Below, one piece after another: positions 31,472-41,130 of a stretch of 64,000 nt of DNA; position 1 is the stretch's first letter; each line of letters opens with the position of its first letter. A program made the translations under genes and the position numbers. This stretch comes from Paenibacillus xylanilyticus (lineage in GTDB: Bacteria > Bacillota > Bacilli > Paenibacillales > Paenibacillaceae). Under the pieces are notes generated by a model. That model worked only from the letters and a program-made list of their open reading frames with translations. It made no database searches and was not told where the DNA came from. The DNA is taken from contig NZ_CP044310.1 of NCBI RefSeq assembly GCF_009664365.1, positions 6,383,597 through 6,447,596 on the forward strand. Reading direction: 5' to 3'.

Positions 31472-33904
31472 CTATTCCTGCATCAGGTGACGATTGAGGA
31501 ATTTCTCAATGGCTCGATACAGATCAAGCTGATTCTCGACATTGGCGAAACCATGGCCTTCATTCGCTTTTAACATGTATGGTACATCCACTCCACGTTT
31601 GCGCAGTGCTTCCACGATCTGATCAGACTCTGCCTGTTTAACCCGCGGATCATTCGCACCTTGTACGACAAATAGCGGCGCCTTCATCTGATCGATATGG
31701 AACAAAGGTGAGGCTGCAGTCAGCAGCTCCTTGTCTTTCACCGGATCACCCATGCGCTCATAGAACATGTTCCGCTCAGATTCCCAATAGGGTGGAAGGG
31801 AATCCAGCAGGGTGAACAGATTGGAAGGTCCCACATAGCTGATGCCGGCGGCATACACGTCCGGTGTGAATGCCAGTCCAGCTAGCGCTGCGTAGCCTCC
31901 ATAAGATCCTCCATAAATGGCTACACGTTCTGGATCAACTGTCCCTTCTTTCACCAGCCAGTTTACGCCATCCGTAAGATCGTTCTGCATCGCTTTGCCC
32001 CACTCTTTGTTTCCTGCATCCAGAAACGCTTTACCATAGCCTGTAGAGCCACGGAAGTTCACCTGCAGTACAGCATAGCCGCGGCTGGCAAGGAACTGGA
32101 CTTCCGGACTGAAGCCCCATGAGTCACGTGCCCAAGGACCGCCGTGAGGGACAACAACGAGTGGTAGCCCGGAAGCTTCCGCCCCGTTAGGGAGTGTCAG
32201 ATAGCCATGAAGGGTTAAACCATCACGTGACGTATATGTCACAGGTTTCATGTCTGACATTTTGCTCTCATCAATCCATGGTGCAGCATCAGCCAGTTTA
32301 TCCAGCTTGCCTGTCTTCGAGTCGTAGAAATAGTAGGTGCCCATCGACTTGTCACTATAAGCAGCGAACAGGACCTGACCTTCTTCGCTCATGTTGGAAA
32401 TGCTAACTTCCTTGCCGGGCACTTTGGCTTGAAGATCCTGCATTAATTTCTTGAACTCGTTATCGAAGAATTCATAGTTTACCTTGTCTGTCTCATAAAC
32501 TGCTGCAAGAATTGTCCCCTTCTCTTTCGAAGGTATGAAGCTGGTTACATCCACATCTTTGTTTTCATAAATGGTTTTAGTTACCTTCTTGGTGCTCGGG
32601 CTAAATTCTACGATAGCTGTTTTATCCCGATCCAGGTTAGATGCAACATAGATATTTTTGTTGTCATAGGTGAACATCAATGGAACAAACGTCTCTCCCA
32701 GCTCTGTGGTTAGCAATGGCTCAAACGGTTTATCCTCCGAATCTCGATACATTAACGAGGATACGTTGCCATCACTGGAAACGGCTACACGAATCTTACC
32801 TTCGTGGTCTGTTAACCAGCCCGAGATATTACCTGGATTCTCGGCAGCAAGCACAGCTTCGCCTGTCTTAATGTTGATGCGGTACACATCAAAGATCCGA
32901 GGATCACGTTTGTTCATGCCCACCAGAATTTCATCTGGAATGCTCTCCAGCGGATCAACCAACATGGCTCTTGTATTGGGATATGGGGTAAGATCCTTGC
33001 TGTTCTTCCCATCCATATCCGTAACATAAATATGATAATTCTCGTCTCCGGCTTCATCCTTCACATACAGCAATTTGTCATCAGTAGCCCATACAAAGGC
33101 AGCAATACTGCGATCGGTTTCACTCGTAATCCGGGTCGGCTTGCCCGAGCCTCCATTTTCCTTAACCACAACGTTCATGCGGTTATTCCATGGTTCCAGA
33201 TAGGCCATATGTTTGCCGTCCGGCGACATCTGGAATCCAGCCTGAGCTGGCTGCTTGAAGAAATCCTCTAATGGGGTAAGTCCCTCAGCTGCTACATCAA
33301 GCCCTAGTGCCAGATACAATGCTTCGGCAAATTCACCATGAGTCACTGTACCCTTGGCATTAAATGCACTGCCTTCAATGATAAAATGCTGCTTGAGGCG
33401 AATCGCATCCTCGGCATGTACAGCGGGAATCTGTTTCATATCACTGTATACGACCTGTATTCCATTATCCTTCAATCCAAATGCACGGGTAAATAATGAG
33501 GCCATCTGTGCTCGCGTAAGTGGTGCATCCGGTGCATAGCCTTTGGCTTGTCCCCGAATGAGACCACTTTGCTTCAATGCATAGATGGCTGGTGCGGCTT
33601 CATCTTGAGCCAGAACATCAGCGAAGCCTATAAGAGAAGCAGGTGTATCGAGCTTAAGTACACGTTGCAGGATGATTGCTGCTTGAGCACGCGTTATTGG
33701 TGTCTGTGTTTGTTGCATTCCATCTGTTGTACCATCTATGTATCCCAGTTGCTGGAGCGTCTGTGCTGCCTTCGAGGTTATGGCTTCAGCAACGGCTGCT
33801 GTAGGCTTGCTTGCTTCGGCTGCCAGAATTGCAGGCTGAATTAGAGCAATAGACATGGCCATGGTTAGCGTTACAGCATATACCTTTTTGCTAATTGCGT
33901 TCAA
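31472..33904 (-). CDS. SLH-anchored S9 prolyl oligopeptidase family peptidase
   Basis: Product of 810 residues. After a signal peptide (about 1-28) come SLH-type repeats at about 40-205 (P-I-T-R-A-Q-A-A, A-P-L-T-R-A-Q-M-A, V-T-H-G-E-F-A-E-A), which bind pyruvylated wall polymers. A beta-propeller follows (about 215-545), then an alpha/beta hydrolase domain with H-G-G-P-W, nucleophile Ser in G-G-S-Y-G-G, Asp in G-A-N-D-P-R-V and His in E-G-H-G-F. It should therefore be a cell-surface acylaminoacyl/dipeptidyl-type peptidase. Start is a TTG at 33904 six bases after AAGGGGG. Confidence 0.93.
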   Translation of the reverse strand: MNAISKKVYAVTLTMAMSIALIQPAILAAEASKPTAAVAEAITSKAAQTLQQLGYIDGTTDGMQQTQTPITRAQAAIILQRVLKLDTPASLIGFADVLAQDEAAPAIYALKQSGLIRGQAKGYAPDAPLTRAQMASLFTRAFGLKDNGIQVVYSDMKQIPAVHAEDAIRLKQHFIIEGSAFNAKGTVTHGEFAEALYLALGLDVAAEGLTPLEDFFKQPAQAGFQMSPDGKHMAYLEPWNNRMNVVVKENGGSGKPTRITSETDRSIAAFVWATDDKLLYVKDEAGDENYHIYVTDMDGKNSKDLTPYPNTRAMLVDPLESIPDEILVGMNKRDPRIFDVYRINIKTGEAVLAAENPGNISGWLTDHEGKIRVAVSSDGNVSSLMYRDSEDKPFEPLLTTELGETFVPLMFTYDNKNIYVASNLDRDKTAIVEFSPSTKKVTKTIYENKDVDVTSFIPSKEKGTILAAVYETDKVNYEFFDNEFKKLMQDLQAKVPGKEVSISNMSEEGQVLFAAYSDKSMGTYYFYDSKTGKLDKLADAAPWIDESKMSDMKPVTYTSRDGLTLHGYLTLPNGAEASGLPLVVVPHGGPWARDSWGFSPEVQFLASRGYAVLQVNFRGSTGYGKAFLDAGNKEWGKAMQNDLTDGVNWLVKEGTVDPERVAIYGGSYGGYAALAGLAFTPDVYAAGISYVGPSNLFTLLDSLPPYWESERNMFYERMGDPVKDKELLTAASPLFHIDQMKAPLFVVQGANDPRVKQAESDQIVEALRKRGVDVPYMLKANEGHGFANVENQLDLYRAIEKFLNRHLMQE

Positions 33905-34008
33905 TATTAATCCCCCTTATAAGTGAATTACAGAATAATTTGGAATTATTCGTAAATCATTGTACCACGATCATCCATAAGTTTACAGTTAGGGGAATAC
34001 GGCAACAT

Positions 34009-34902
34009 TTAATTCTTTGACCCGGAGAAACCATAATTGAGGAGTTTACGCGTTTCGTTAAAACGGCTTTCGCGGCTTTCTGTACCGAATACAACCGAGA
34101 TCAGTCTTTTACCGTCGCGCTCTGCTGTTCCTACAAAGTGGTAGCCTGTAAGTGGATCATAGCCCGTTTTCAATCCATCATTGCCATCGTAAGCGTAAGG
34201 TCCTCCAATGGAAGATAGCATCCAGTTCTTGTTACTCATATAAATCCCTTTTTGATGCATGGAGACCTGAGTTTGGCTGGAGACCTGAAGTACTTCGGGG
34301 TAATTTTCAATCAGATATTGTGCTAGTTTGCATGCATCCGTAGCTGTCATGACCGTCTGTCCCTGAATTACATCAGGACGATGAGGACCCAGCTGTTTCT
34401 CACTTAGTCCCGTTGAGTTCCTGAAGATGGTATCCGTTGACATGCCAATCTCCGAGGATTTCTCGTTCATCATCTGTACAAACGACTGCTCTGTACCACC
34501 AATATGCTCTGCAAGCGCGACAGCTGCATCATTAGCGGAATACACCGCCATCGTCTGGAAAAGCTCCTGTACTGTAAACTTCTCCCCTTGCTTAAGTGCA
34601 AGCTGAGTACCTCCCACCGAACTGGCGTACAGGCTAACATTAACCGCATCATCCCAGCGTGCCTCGCCATTCATAACAGCTTCCATGACGAGCAGCTCTG
34701 TCATCAACTTGCTGATACCCGCAGGGGCCATTTCTAATGAACCGTTATAATCCATCAGGATCTTGCCTGTACTCAAATCCATCAGTACTGCAGATTCCGC
34801 CTTGATTCCCGGTTTGCCTATCAGTATGTCCGGTTTAACACCCACATATATAATGACCAGCAGAGCCAGCAGCATTCCTGCCCGTTTCCACCATCTTTTC
34901 AT
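34009..34902 (-). CDS. D-alanyl-D-alanine carboxypeptidase homologue lacking the catalytic serine
   Basis: Product of 297 residues of the S11 (DacF/PBP5-like) family with an N-terminal membrane helix at about 8-22. The S-x-x-K motif that should carry the nucleophile reads P-A-G-I-S-K: Gly62 replaces serine, while Lys65 is kept. The S-x-N motif (Ser122-Ala-Asn124) and K-T-G (Lys245-Gly247) are intact. The codon is GGT, so a single miscall is unlikely to give it from a serine codon other than AGT. As read, it could bind but not acylate with muropeptides; it may be a pseudoenzyme. ATG 34902 follows AGAGGTGA. Confidence 0.88.
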   Translation of the reverse strand: MKRWWKRAGMLLALLVIIYVGVKPDILIGKPGIKAESAVLMDLSTGKILMDYNGSLEMAPAGISKLMTELLVMEAVMNGEARWDDAVNVSLYASSVGGTQLALKQGEKFTVQELFQTMAVYSANDAAVALAEHIGGTEQSFVQMMNEKSSEIGMSTDTIFRNSTGLSEKQLGPHRPDVIQGQTVMTATDACKLAQYLIENYPEVLQVSSQTQVSMHQKGIYMSNKNWMLSSIGGPYAYDGNDGLKTGYDPLTGYHFVGTAERDGKRLISVVFGTESRESRFNETRKLLNYGFSGSKN

Positions 34903-35204
34903 CAGTGAATCACCTCTTATAGATATAGACGAATGAAAGAGGCATTTGGTCTGCACTTTTTTGCAAAAAAGTTAAATTTTTTTTATTTTTTTGTCATCAA
35001 AAAAACATGGACTCTATTCACCCCATGCCAGAGTGATAGAATCCATGTTTTAAATGACACTTTTTATCGTACCCAGAGGAATTCATTTACTCGATCTAGC
35101 AACCGACTTCGTCAAAGGACCCCAATCCTTATGGCTGCTCATAGAATCAAAAGTAACCTTTCCTTGAGAACAAGGCACTTATAATTAGAATAAGAAAAGT
35201 ATAA
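34903..35204. other. intergenic spacer between oppA and the S11 gene
   Basis: Holds the opp terminator (34999-35052) and a run of T residues on the plus strand near 34970-34990. No gene seen. Confidence 0.5.
34999..35052 (-). terminator. terminator of the opp operon
   Basis: AAACATGGA (35002-35011) pairs with TCCATGTTT (35042-35050), with TCA/TGA inside. A-run on the left and T-run on the right make it potentially bidirectional. Confidence 0.85.
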
Positions 35205-37031
35205 TTACTCAGCCACTACTGGTTTATCTGCGTTAACAGCCAGATCGCTCAGGTAGATACCTGTTCCATCACCAATCGCGTAGTTCATTACACGTTTGTT
35301 GACCGGTGCTACTACAGCACGGTACAGTGTCGGGAATACTGGAACTTCATCAACCATGTACTGCTGCCATTCATTGTAGATTTCTTTGCGTTTCTCTACG
35401 TCGAAGGCTTCAGCAGAGACACCTTTTGCAAGCAACTCATCATTTTTCTCACTAGAGAATCTGGAGAAGTTATACAGTGCATCGCGACCATACAGGCCTG
35501 CTGGGTCTACGTCAATACCTACACCCCATGCTGCTTGGTACACATCGATGTTTGGATCATCTTTACCAGTGTTACCTACACGGTCATAGAAGCTGTTAAA
35601 CTCAACCATTTCGAGGTTCACTTTCAGGCCGATTGCTGCCCAGGATTGAACATAATAACGTGCCAGTGGTTCAGCGGTGTCGCCACCTGTCATGGATACG
35701 AAATTGATCTCCAGTGGTGATCCATCTGGATTGGTACGGAATTCTCCGTCCAATTTGTAGCCAGCTTCATCAAGCAAAGCTTTGGCTGCTTCAGGATCAT
35801 AGGCTACACCTGGATTGTTGGAATCATGGAATTCAGGGTGAGACGGCGGAATCAATGTTGTTGCGTTCCAACGCAGACCGTTGTAGAAACGTTTGCCGAC
35901 TTGGTCGTTGTCTACAGCCATCCACATCGCTTTACGCAAGTTTTTGTCAGCCATTTTTGCATCAGGATTCGTTACAACTTTTCCGTTTTCTTCATCCCAT
36001 GTACCCAGTTTGAAACCGATGTACGTATAAGCACGGTCGATTGCACCCAGGAATTCCACATTGGACATATCTGCATTGTCTTTATATTGATCTGTAGGGA
36101 ATGCATCCACGAGGTCTACCCCGCCAGATTTCAATTCTTGAACAACCGTTGTTGGGTTGATAACTTTCAAAGTCACTTTATCCAGTTTTGGAGCTCCACG
36201 CCAGTAGTCTTCATTTTTCACAAATGTTACAGACTCACCTGGAGTGATGGTTTCCACTTTAAATGGACCAAAACCGATTGGAGTTTCACGCACTTCTTTG
36301 GAAGAGGACATTTTGGCTACATCCATATCACCGAAGATATGTTTAGCCAGCGGATATGTCCATACGCCACCTGTCAGCAGGGACGGTGTAGATTCTTTGT
36401 ATGTGATGCTGATTTGTTTGTCGCTCAGCACTTTGATACCGGAGATCGTTTTTGCTTTACCAGCATGGTATTCATCCATACCTACTACGCTTGTGAAGTT
36501 GGAATCGTAACGAGGACCATCATAAGCCTTGTTACCGATAACTTCATAAGCAAATTGCAAATCTTCTGCCGTTACCGGCTTACCATCATGCCAGTTTACA
36601 TTATCACGAATGGTTAGTGTGAACGTTTTTCCATCTTCGGATGTTTCATACGTTGCTGCACCATCATTGGTGTATACATAGTCTTTATCCCAAGTCAGCA
36701 AACCTTCATCGAACCAACCCAGAACTTGCACGTCAGGATCGCCCGAGTAAAAATTGTAATTCAGTGTACCTTCAAAAGCAGTATCTGATACAAGTCCAAA
36801 TGTGATAGATCCACCTTCAATGGCAGTTCCTTCGTTGGTTTTAACATTGTTAAAGTCCTCAATGGAGTACACGCCCTCTTCATTAGCAGGCTTCTCCTCT
36901 GTCTTCGTCTCCCCTGTGTTCGAAGAAGGCGTTGGTGTTGCTGCCTCTTTCTCCGAGCACGCCGCAAGCGCCAGTACGAAGACCAACATCATCGTGAAAA
37001 ATAGTCCCCGTGAAAAAAATCTCTTTTTCAT
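35205..37031 (-). CDS. oppA: oligopeptide ABC transporter substrate-binding lipoprotein
   Basis: Product of 608 residues. The signal peptide ends in lipobox L-A-A-C (Cys near 25), followed by a Thr/Glu-rich linker and the SBP_bac_5 fold. It has D-N-V-N-W-H-D-G-K-P-V-T-A-E-D-L near residue 145 and D-K-N-L-R-K-A-M-W-M-A-V-D near 375. It captures oligopeptides outside the membrane and hands them to OppBC. Last gene of the operon, 18 bp after oppC, which is different from the common oppA-first order. Terminated by the hairpin at 34999-35052. Confidence 0.95.
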   Translation of the reverse strand: MKKRFFSRGLFFTMMLVFVLALAACSEKEAATPTPSSNTGETKTEEKPANEEGVYSIEDFNNVKTNEGTAIEGGSITFGLVSDTAFEGTLNYNFYSGDPDVQVLGWFDEGLLTWDKDYVYTNDGAATYETSEDGKTFTLTIRDNVNWHDGKPVTAEDLQFAYEVIGNKAYDGPRYDSNFTSVVGMDEYHAGKAKTISGIKVLSDKQISITYKESTPSLLTGGVWTYPLAKHIFGDMDVAKMSSSKEVRETPIGFGPFKVETITPGESVTFVKNEDYWRGAPKLDKVTLKVINPTTVVQELKSGGVDLVDAFPTDQYKDNADMSNVEFLGAIDRAYTYIGFKLGTWDEENGKVVTNPDAKMADKNLRKAMWMAVDNDQVGKRFYNGLRWNATTLIPPSHPEFHDSNNPGVAYDPEAAKALLDEAGYKLDGEFRTNPDGSPLEINFVSMTGGDTAEPLARYYVQSWAAIGLKVNLEMVEFNSFYDRVGNTGKDDPNIDVYQAAWGVGIDVDPAGLYGRDALYNFSRFSSEKNDELLAKGVSAEAFDVEKRKEIYNEWQQYMVDEVPVFPTLYRAVVAPVNKRVMNYAIGDGTGIYLSDLAVNADKPVVAE

Positions 37032-37048
37032 GAACCTTTCCTCCCTTT

Positions 37049-37963
37049 TTAACCTCTTCTTTGTCTTGCATCAGTCGCACGCTTAAGGGCTTGACCGACA
37101 TTATTTATACTCAACATCAATACCAGAATAAGTACTGACGCAGGTAGCCATATCCACCATCTGGTTTCCAGGGTTTGCGGATTACGTGCATAACTTACGA
37201 GTGTTCCAAGACTCGGTGTGCTCTCAGGGAATCCAAATCCCAAGAAAGACAGCCCGGATTCAAGGCCAATATTGGCAGCAAGGTTCAATGTCATCGTTAC
37301 GATGATGATGGAGCTCAGATTAGGTAGAACCTGTGAAAGCATGATTTTGAGATGGGAAGAACCCAACGTTTTTGATGCCTTTACATATTCAAGTTCGCGC
37401 TCCTGTAATGCCTTAGACCGAATCAATCTGGCAATTCCCATCCATAGGAAAGCAGTCATGATTAGTGAGAACGAAGTAATACTATATTTGGGTACTGCTG
37501 TAACAAACGCGATAACGATCATCATGAACGGTAGAACCATGAAGAAATCCACGACACGCATGAATATATTATCAATCAATCCTCCGAAGTAACCGGACAA
37601 TAAACCAATCACGATTCCCAAGAATCCTGTCATTACCGTAACAAGAATGGCAATGGATAATGAGTTCCGAGTACCTATGACTAATTGTCCGAATACATCT
37701 CGCCCGCCGTAATCTGTTCCTAACCAATACTGGGCTGAAGGCGGCTCATACAAGGCGAATAGATCTACTTTAACAATTTCATCCTGATCCAGAACCAAAG
37801 CGGTTCCGTAAACTAGTAATAAAACTAATCCTAAAAATATGAGCGAAATTAGCGCCACTTTATCCCGGACTAGCTCCCTCCATAAGATACTCAAGCTAGA
37901 GGGGCTTTTATCTATCTTCTGTGAAGTTATAACGACATCATTGGCCTTGCTCATCTTATTCAC
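37049..37963 (-). CDS. oppC: oligopeptide ABC transporter permease OppC
   Basis: Product of 304 residues with an N-terminal OppC_N region and about six transmembrane helices. The EAA loop that docks the ATPases is near 205 (E-L-E-Y-V-K-A-S-K-T-L-G-S-S). It starts 18 bp after the oppB stop. Confidence 0.95.
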   Translation of the reverse strand: MNKMSKANDVVITSQKIDKSPSSLSILWRELVRDKVALISLIFLGLVLLLVYGTALVLDQDEIVKVDLFALYEPPSAQYWLGTDYGGRDVFGQLVIGTRNSLSIAILVTVMTGFLGIVIGLLSGYFGGLIDNIFMRVVDFFMVLPFMMIVIAFVTAVPKYSITSFSLIMTAFLWMGIARLIRSKALQERELEYVKASKTLGSSHLKIMLSQVLPNLSSIIIVTMTLNLAANIGLESGLSFLGFGFPESTPSLGTLVSYARNPQTLETRWWIWLPASVLILVLMLSINNVGQALKRATDARQRRG

Positions 37964-37981
37964 CCCGAAATCTTCAAGTTC

Positions 37982-38944
37982 TTACTTGATCCGTATACGT
38001 GGATCTACCAATCCAAGAATAATGTCAGATAACAGCGAGCCCAGAATTGTGGCGATACCAAATATCAGGACAAGCGCAGTCACAACACTGAAATCCCGAA
38101 GAGAGATTGAGTTAAGAAACAGCTGACCCATGCCCGGATAACTGAATATACCCTCAATGATAATGGTACCTCCGATAAGTCCAGTGATCTCATAACCAAA
38201 GAATGCAGCAATCGGAAGTAGAGAGTTTCTTAGAATGTGCCTGTTGTAAACTCGTGATTCCGAGGCGCCCTTGGCCCTCGCAGTGAGAACAAATTCCTTG
38301 TGCTTAATATCGATAATTTCACTACGTAAGTATTGAACCGTGGATACTGTAGCGATCAACGCCATGGATAAGGCCGGTAATAACAGATGATAGAACTTGC
38401 TTGCAACGTAACTAAATGTTCCTGGTGTAAGTCCAGGTGCTACGCTGCCTCCAGTTGGGAATAACCCGAAGTGGAACCCAAAAATCCATAACATAACGAG
38501 TGCAAAAATAAATAAAGGTGCTGCAAAACCTAAATAGGTGTAACCCGTAATTAAACGGTCAGACCATGTATCGTTGTAACGACCACTGATAATACCGAGT
38601 GGAATTGCGATTAAGTATGTGAACACAAGCGTTGCAAAAGCCAGCCAGAATGTATTTGAGATCCGTTGACCAATCAAGTCCATAACTGGCATTTTAAATC
38701 GGAAAGATTGCCCGAAGTCACCTTGTGCTGCATTTCTGATCCAGTCCCAATACTGTATATACCATGGATTGTTGAGTCCAAGTCGTTCTCTTTGTTCATC
38801 CAGAGCCTTAGGATCTATGCTTGGGTCAAGCAAGCCTGTTAGTGCATCGCCTGGCATCGCCTTGGCCATCAAGAATACCAAGAGACTAAGCAAAAAGATC
38901 TGAGGGATCATAATCATGATTCTTCGTAGTATTATATTCCACAT
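37982..38944 (-). CDS. oppB: oligopeptide ABC transporter permease OppB
   Basis: Product of 320 residues with six transmembrane helices, the OppB N-terminal signature (R-I-M-I-M-I-P-Q-I-F) and an EAA loop (E-F-V-L-T-A-R-A-K-G-A). Pairs with OppC to form the channel. The gap to oppF is seven bases. Confidence 0.95.
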   Translation of the reverse strand: MWNIILRRIMIMIPQIFLLSLLVFLMAKAMPGDALTGLLDPSIDPKALDEQRERLGLNNPWYIQYWDWIRNAAQGDFGQSFRFKMPVMDLIGQRISNTFWLAFATLVFTYLIAIPLGIISGRYNDTWSDRLITGYTYLGFAAPLFIFALVMLWIFGFHFGLFPTGGSVAPGLTPGTFSYVASKFYHLLLPALSMALIATVSTVQYLRSEIIDIKHKEFVLTARAKGASESRVYNRHILRNSLLPIAAFFGYEITGLIGGTIIIEGIFSYPGMGQLFLNSISLRDFSVVTALVLIFGIATILGSLLSDIILGLVDPRIRIK

Positions 38945-38951
38945 ATGGCCT

Positions 38952-39884
38952 TCAACCTTTCTGAGGTAGAGCTACTCGGTGAGTATTGGAAATGGATTTG
39001 AGCGAGTAAGCAAGCCCTTCCTCATCAAAGAAGTTTCGGTATGAATTCTCATACTCGGATTTAACCTGCTGACGGAAAGCAGTCATCTCGTCACGTTTGG
39101 TTGGATCCATATCCGGAATAGCTGCTATGAGACGCTTGGTATAGATATGCTGTGGATTCTCAAAAATATCATCGGTCGTTCCTTGCTCTACGTAGCGACC
39201 TTTATACATAATTCCAATCTGATCACACATATGTCTTATAATTCCGAGGTCATGACTGATGAACAGATAGGTCAGATTTAGCTCTTTTTGAATCTCCTGC
39301 ATGAAATTAAGCACTTGTGCCTGTACGGATACATCCAGAGCGGATACGGGCTCATCTGCAATGATTAGTTTCGGCTTCAGTGCAATTGCCCGGGCAATTC
39401 CGATCCGCTGCCGCTGTCCTCCGGAAAATTCATGAGGATACTTATAGATGGACTCTGGACTTAGACCTACTTTTTCTAGCAAATCCCTGACTTGTCTCTT
39501 CTCTTCCGTAGCTGTAAGTCGCTCATAGTTGCGTAGAGGTTCAGCAATAATATCGATAACCCTCTTCTTGGGATTCAGTGAAGAATAGGGATCTTGAAAG
39601 ATCATTTGCACGTCTCGCTGGAGTTGTCTGTCCTTACGGCGCTCTTTGGTAAGGTCCTTGCCGTTAAATAGAATTTTTCCGGCTGTTACATGGTTGAGTC
39701 CGATAACGGCTCTCCCTGTCGTCGTTTTGCCTGAGCCTGATTCACCAACGAGTCCGTAAGTCTGTCCCTGCTCAATGGAGAAGCTTACATCATCAACCGC
39801 CTTGATACTTCCAATTTCACGTTTGATCAATCCACCGCGAATCGGAAAATGTATTTTGAGTCCTTCAACTTCGAGTAATGCCAT
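38952..39884 (-). CDS. oppF: oligopeptide ABC transporter ATPase OppF
   Basis: Product of 310 residues: Walker A G-E-S-G-S-G-K-T-T-T-G-R, Q-loop, signature F-S-G-G-Q-R-Q-R-I-G, Walker B L-I-I-A-D-E-P-V, and H-loop I-S-H-D-L-G. Its N-terminus, L-L-E-V-E-G-L-K-I-H-F-P-I-R, is of the OppF type. Start ATG 39884 after GGAGGAA, overlapping the oppD end; the longer frame to 40001 is a shadow. Confidence 0.95.
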   Translation of the reverse strand: MALLEVEGLKIHFPIRGGLIKREIGSIKAVDDVSFSIEQGQTYGLVGESGSGKTTTGRAVIGLNHVTAGKILFNGKDLTKERRKDRQLQRDVQMIFQDPYSSLNPKKRVIDIIAEPLRNYERLTATEEKRQVRDLLEKVGLSPESIYKYPHEFSGGQRQRIGIARAIALKPKLIIADEPVSALDVSVQAQVLNFMQEIQKELNLTYLFISHDLGIIRHMCDQIGIMYKGRYVEQGTTDDIFENPQHIYTKRLIAAIPDMDPTKRDEMTAFRQQVKSEYENSYRNFFDEEGLAYSLKSISNTHRVALPQKG

Positions 39885-39888
39885 TATG

Positions 39889-40887
39889 TTATTCCTCCTC
39901 AGCTTGATCAGGGAAATGAAAGTGCTGGTAACAGGTGCAGCGTACAAAGTGACCTGGAGCAATTTCATGCATCTGCGGGTTCTCTTCATGGGCCGAATCA
40001 CTGATCCACGGGATTCGGGCCTTGAATCGGCACCCTTTGCGAGGAAGATTTTTTAATGAAGGTACAATACCTTGAATGACATGCAGCTTCGATTTTTCTT
40101 CGGTAATCGTAGGAATAGAGTTCAATAGAGATCTTGTGTATGGATGCTTTGCATTGTTCATTAGCGTGTAGATATCTGCAATCTCAACGATTTCACCCGC
40201 GTACATTACTGCAACTCGATCCGCCATCTCAGCAACCACCCCAAGATCATGTGTAATCAGGATGATGCCAGCATTGATCTCGTTCTTCAAATCTCGGATA
40301 AGTTCAAGAATCTGAAGTTGAATCGTAACGTCAAGTGCTGTTGTAGGCTCATCGGCAATGAGCAGTTCAGGTTTATTTGCAATGGCAATTGCAATAACAA
40401 CACGCTGCCTCATACCGCCAGATAGTTCGTGGGGATACTGCTTGTATATCTGTTCGGGACGTGGAATCCCTACTTGGTTAAGCAGATCAATAACCTTGTC
40501 TTTCTTTTCTTTAGAAGACATTTTAGGTTGATGTAGTGTCAGAATCTCATCGATCTGGTCACCAATAATCATCAGAGGATTTAATGCGGAAAGTGGGTCC
40601 TGAAAGATCATTCCCATCTCTTTACCGCGGAGCTTGTTTAATTTGTTAGGAGAGATATTCGCAATATCCTGTCCTTTATATAGAATCTGGCCATCAATTT
40701 TGGCTTTGTTGTGAAGACCCATAATTGAAAATGCGAACGCACTTTTGCCTGATCCTGATTCTCCAACAATCGCTAGTACTTCGTTTTTCTTAACCGTAAG
40801 GTTAACGTGATCAACTGCTGCATAATAGTCATCTTCAATTCTGAATGATGTAGTTAGATTTCTGACTTCCAATAGCTCTGTGTTCAA
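39889..40887 (-). CDS. oppD: oligopeptide ABC transporter ATPase OppD
   Basis: Product of 332 residues: Walker A G-E-S-G-S-G-K-S-A, signature L-S-G-G-M-R-Q-R-V, Walker B L-I-A-D-E-P-T. The C-terminal oligo-HPY domain has the cysteine-rich tail expected for OppD (R-K-G-C-R-F, then C-T-C), which could bind an Fe-S cluster. The likely start is TTG 40887 after AGGGTGAT; the reading frame extends to 40995, but that part has no family similarity. First gene of oppDFBCA. Confidence 0.93.
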   Translation of the reverse strand: MNTELLEVRNLTTSFRIEDDYYAAVDHVNLTVKKNEVLAIVGESGSGKSAFAFSIMGLHNKAKIDGQILYKGQDIANISPNKLNKLRGKEMGMIFQDPLSALNPLMIIGDQIDEILTLHQPKMSSKEKKDKVIDLLNQVGIPRPEQIYKQYPHELSGGMRQRVVIAIAIANKPELLIADEPTTALDVTIQLQILELIRDLKNEINAGIILITHDLGVVAEMADRVAVMYAGEIVEIADIYTLMNNAKHPYTRSLLNSIPTITEEKSKLHVIQGIVPSLKNLPRKGCRFKARIPWISDSAHEENPQMHEIAPGHFVRCTCYQHFHFPDQAEEE

Positions 40888-41101
40888 ATCAATCACCCTA
40901 ACCCCAAAATTTCCGCAGACTGTATTCATATATATAAGAATGCATCCACTGTATATTTCCATGTTCTTGAAGAAGACGAACAAAAGTTTATACAAAATAC
41001 TAATCCATTAGGAGAAACGAGTTTCGATATTGCTATTTAGACCATTGGTCAATTAATGTTGATAAATCCTAGCGGAATTATATAGCAAAATAATTAATGT
41101 A

Positions 41102-41130
41102 ATCATACGTGTAAATTTAGGTGACGTCAA
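41102..41130 (-). promoter_or_regulatory. sigma-A promoter of the oppDFBCA operon
   Basis: On the minus strand TTGACG (41125-41130), 17 bases, TATGAT (41102-41107). Near-consensus. It leaves a leader of about 205 bases before the oppD start. Confidence 0.75.
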
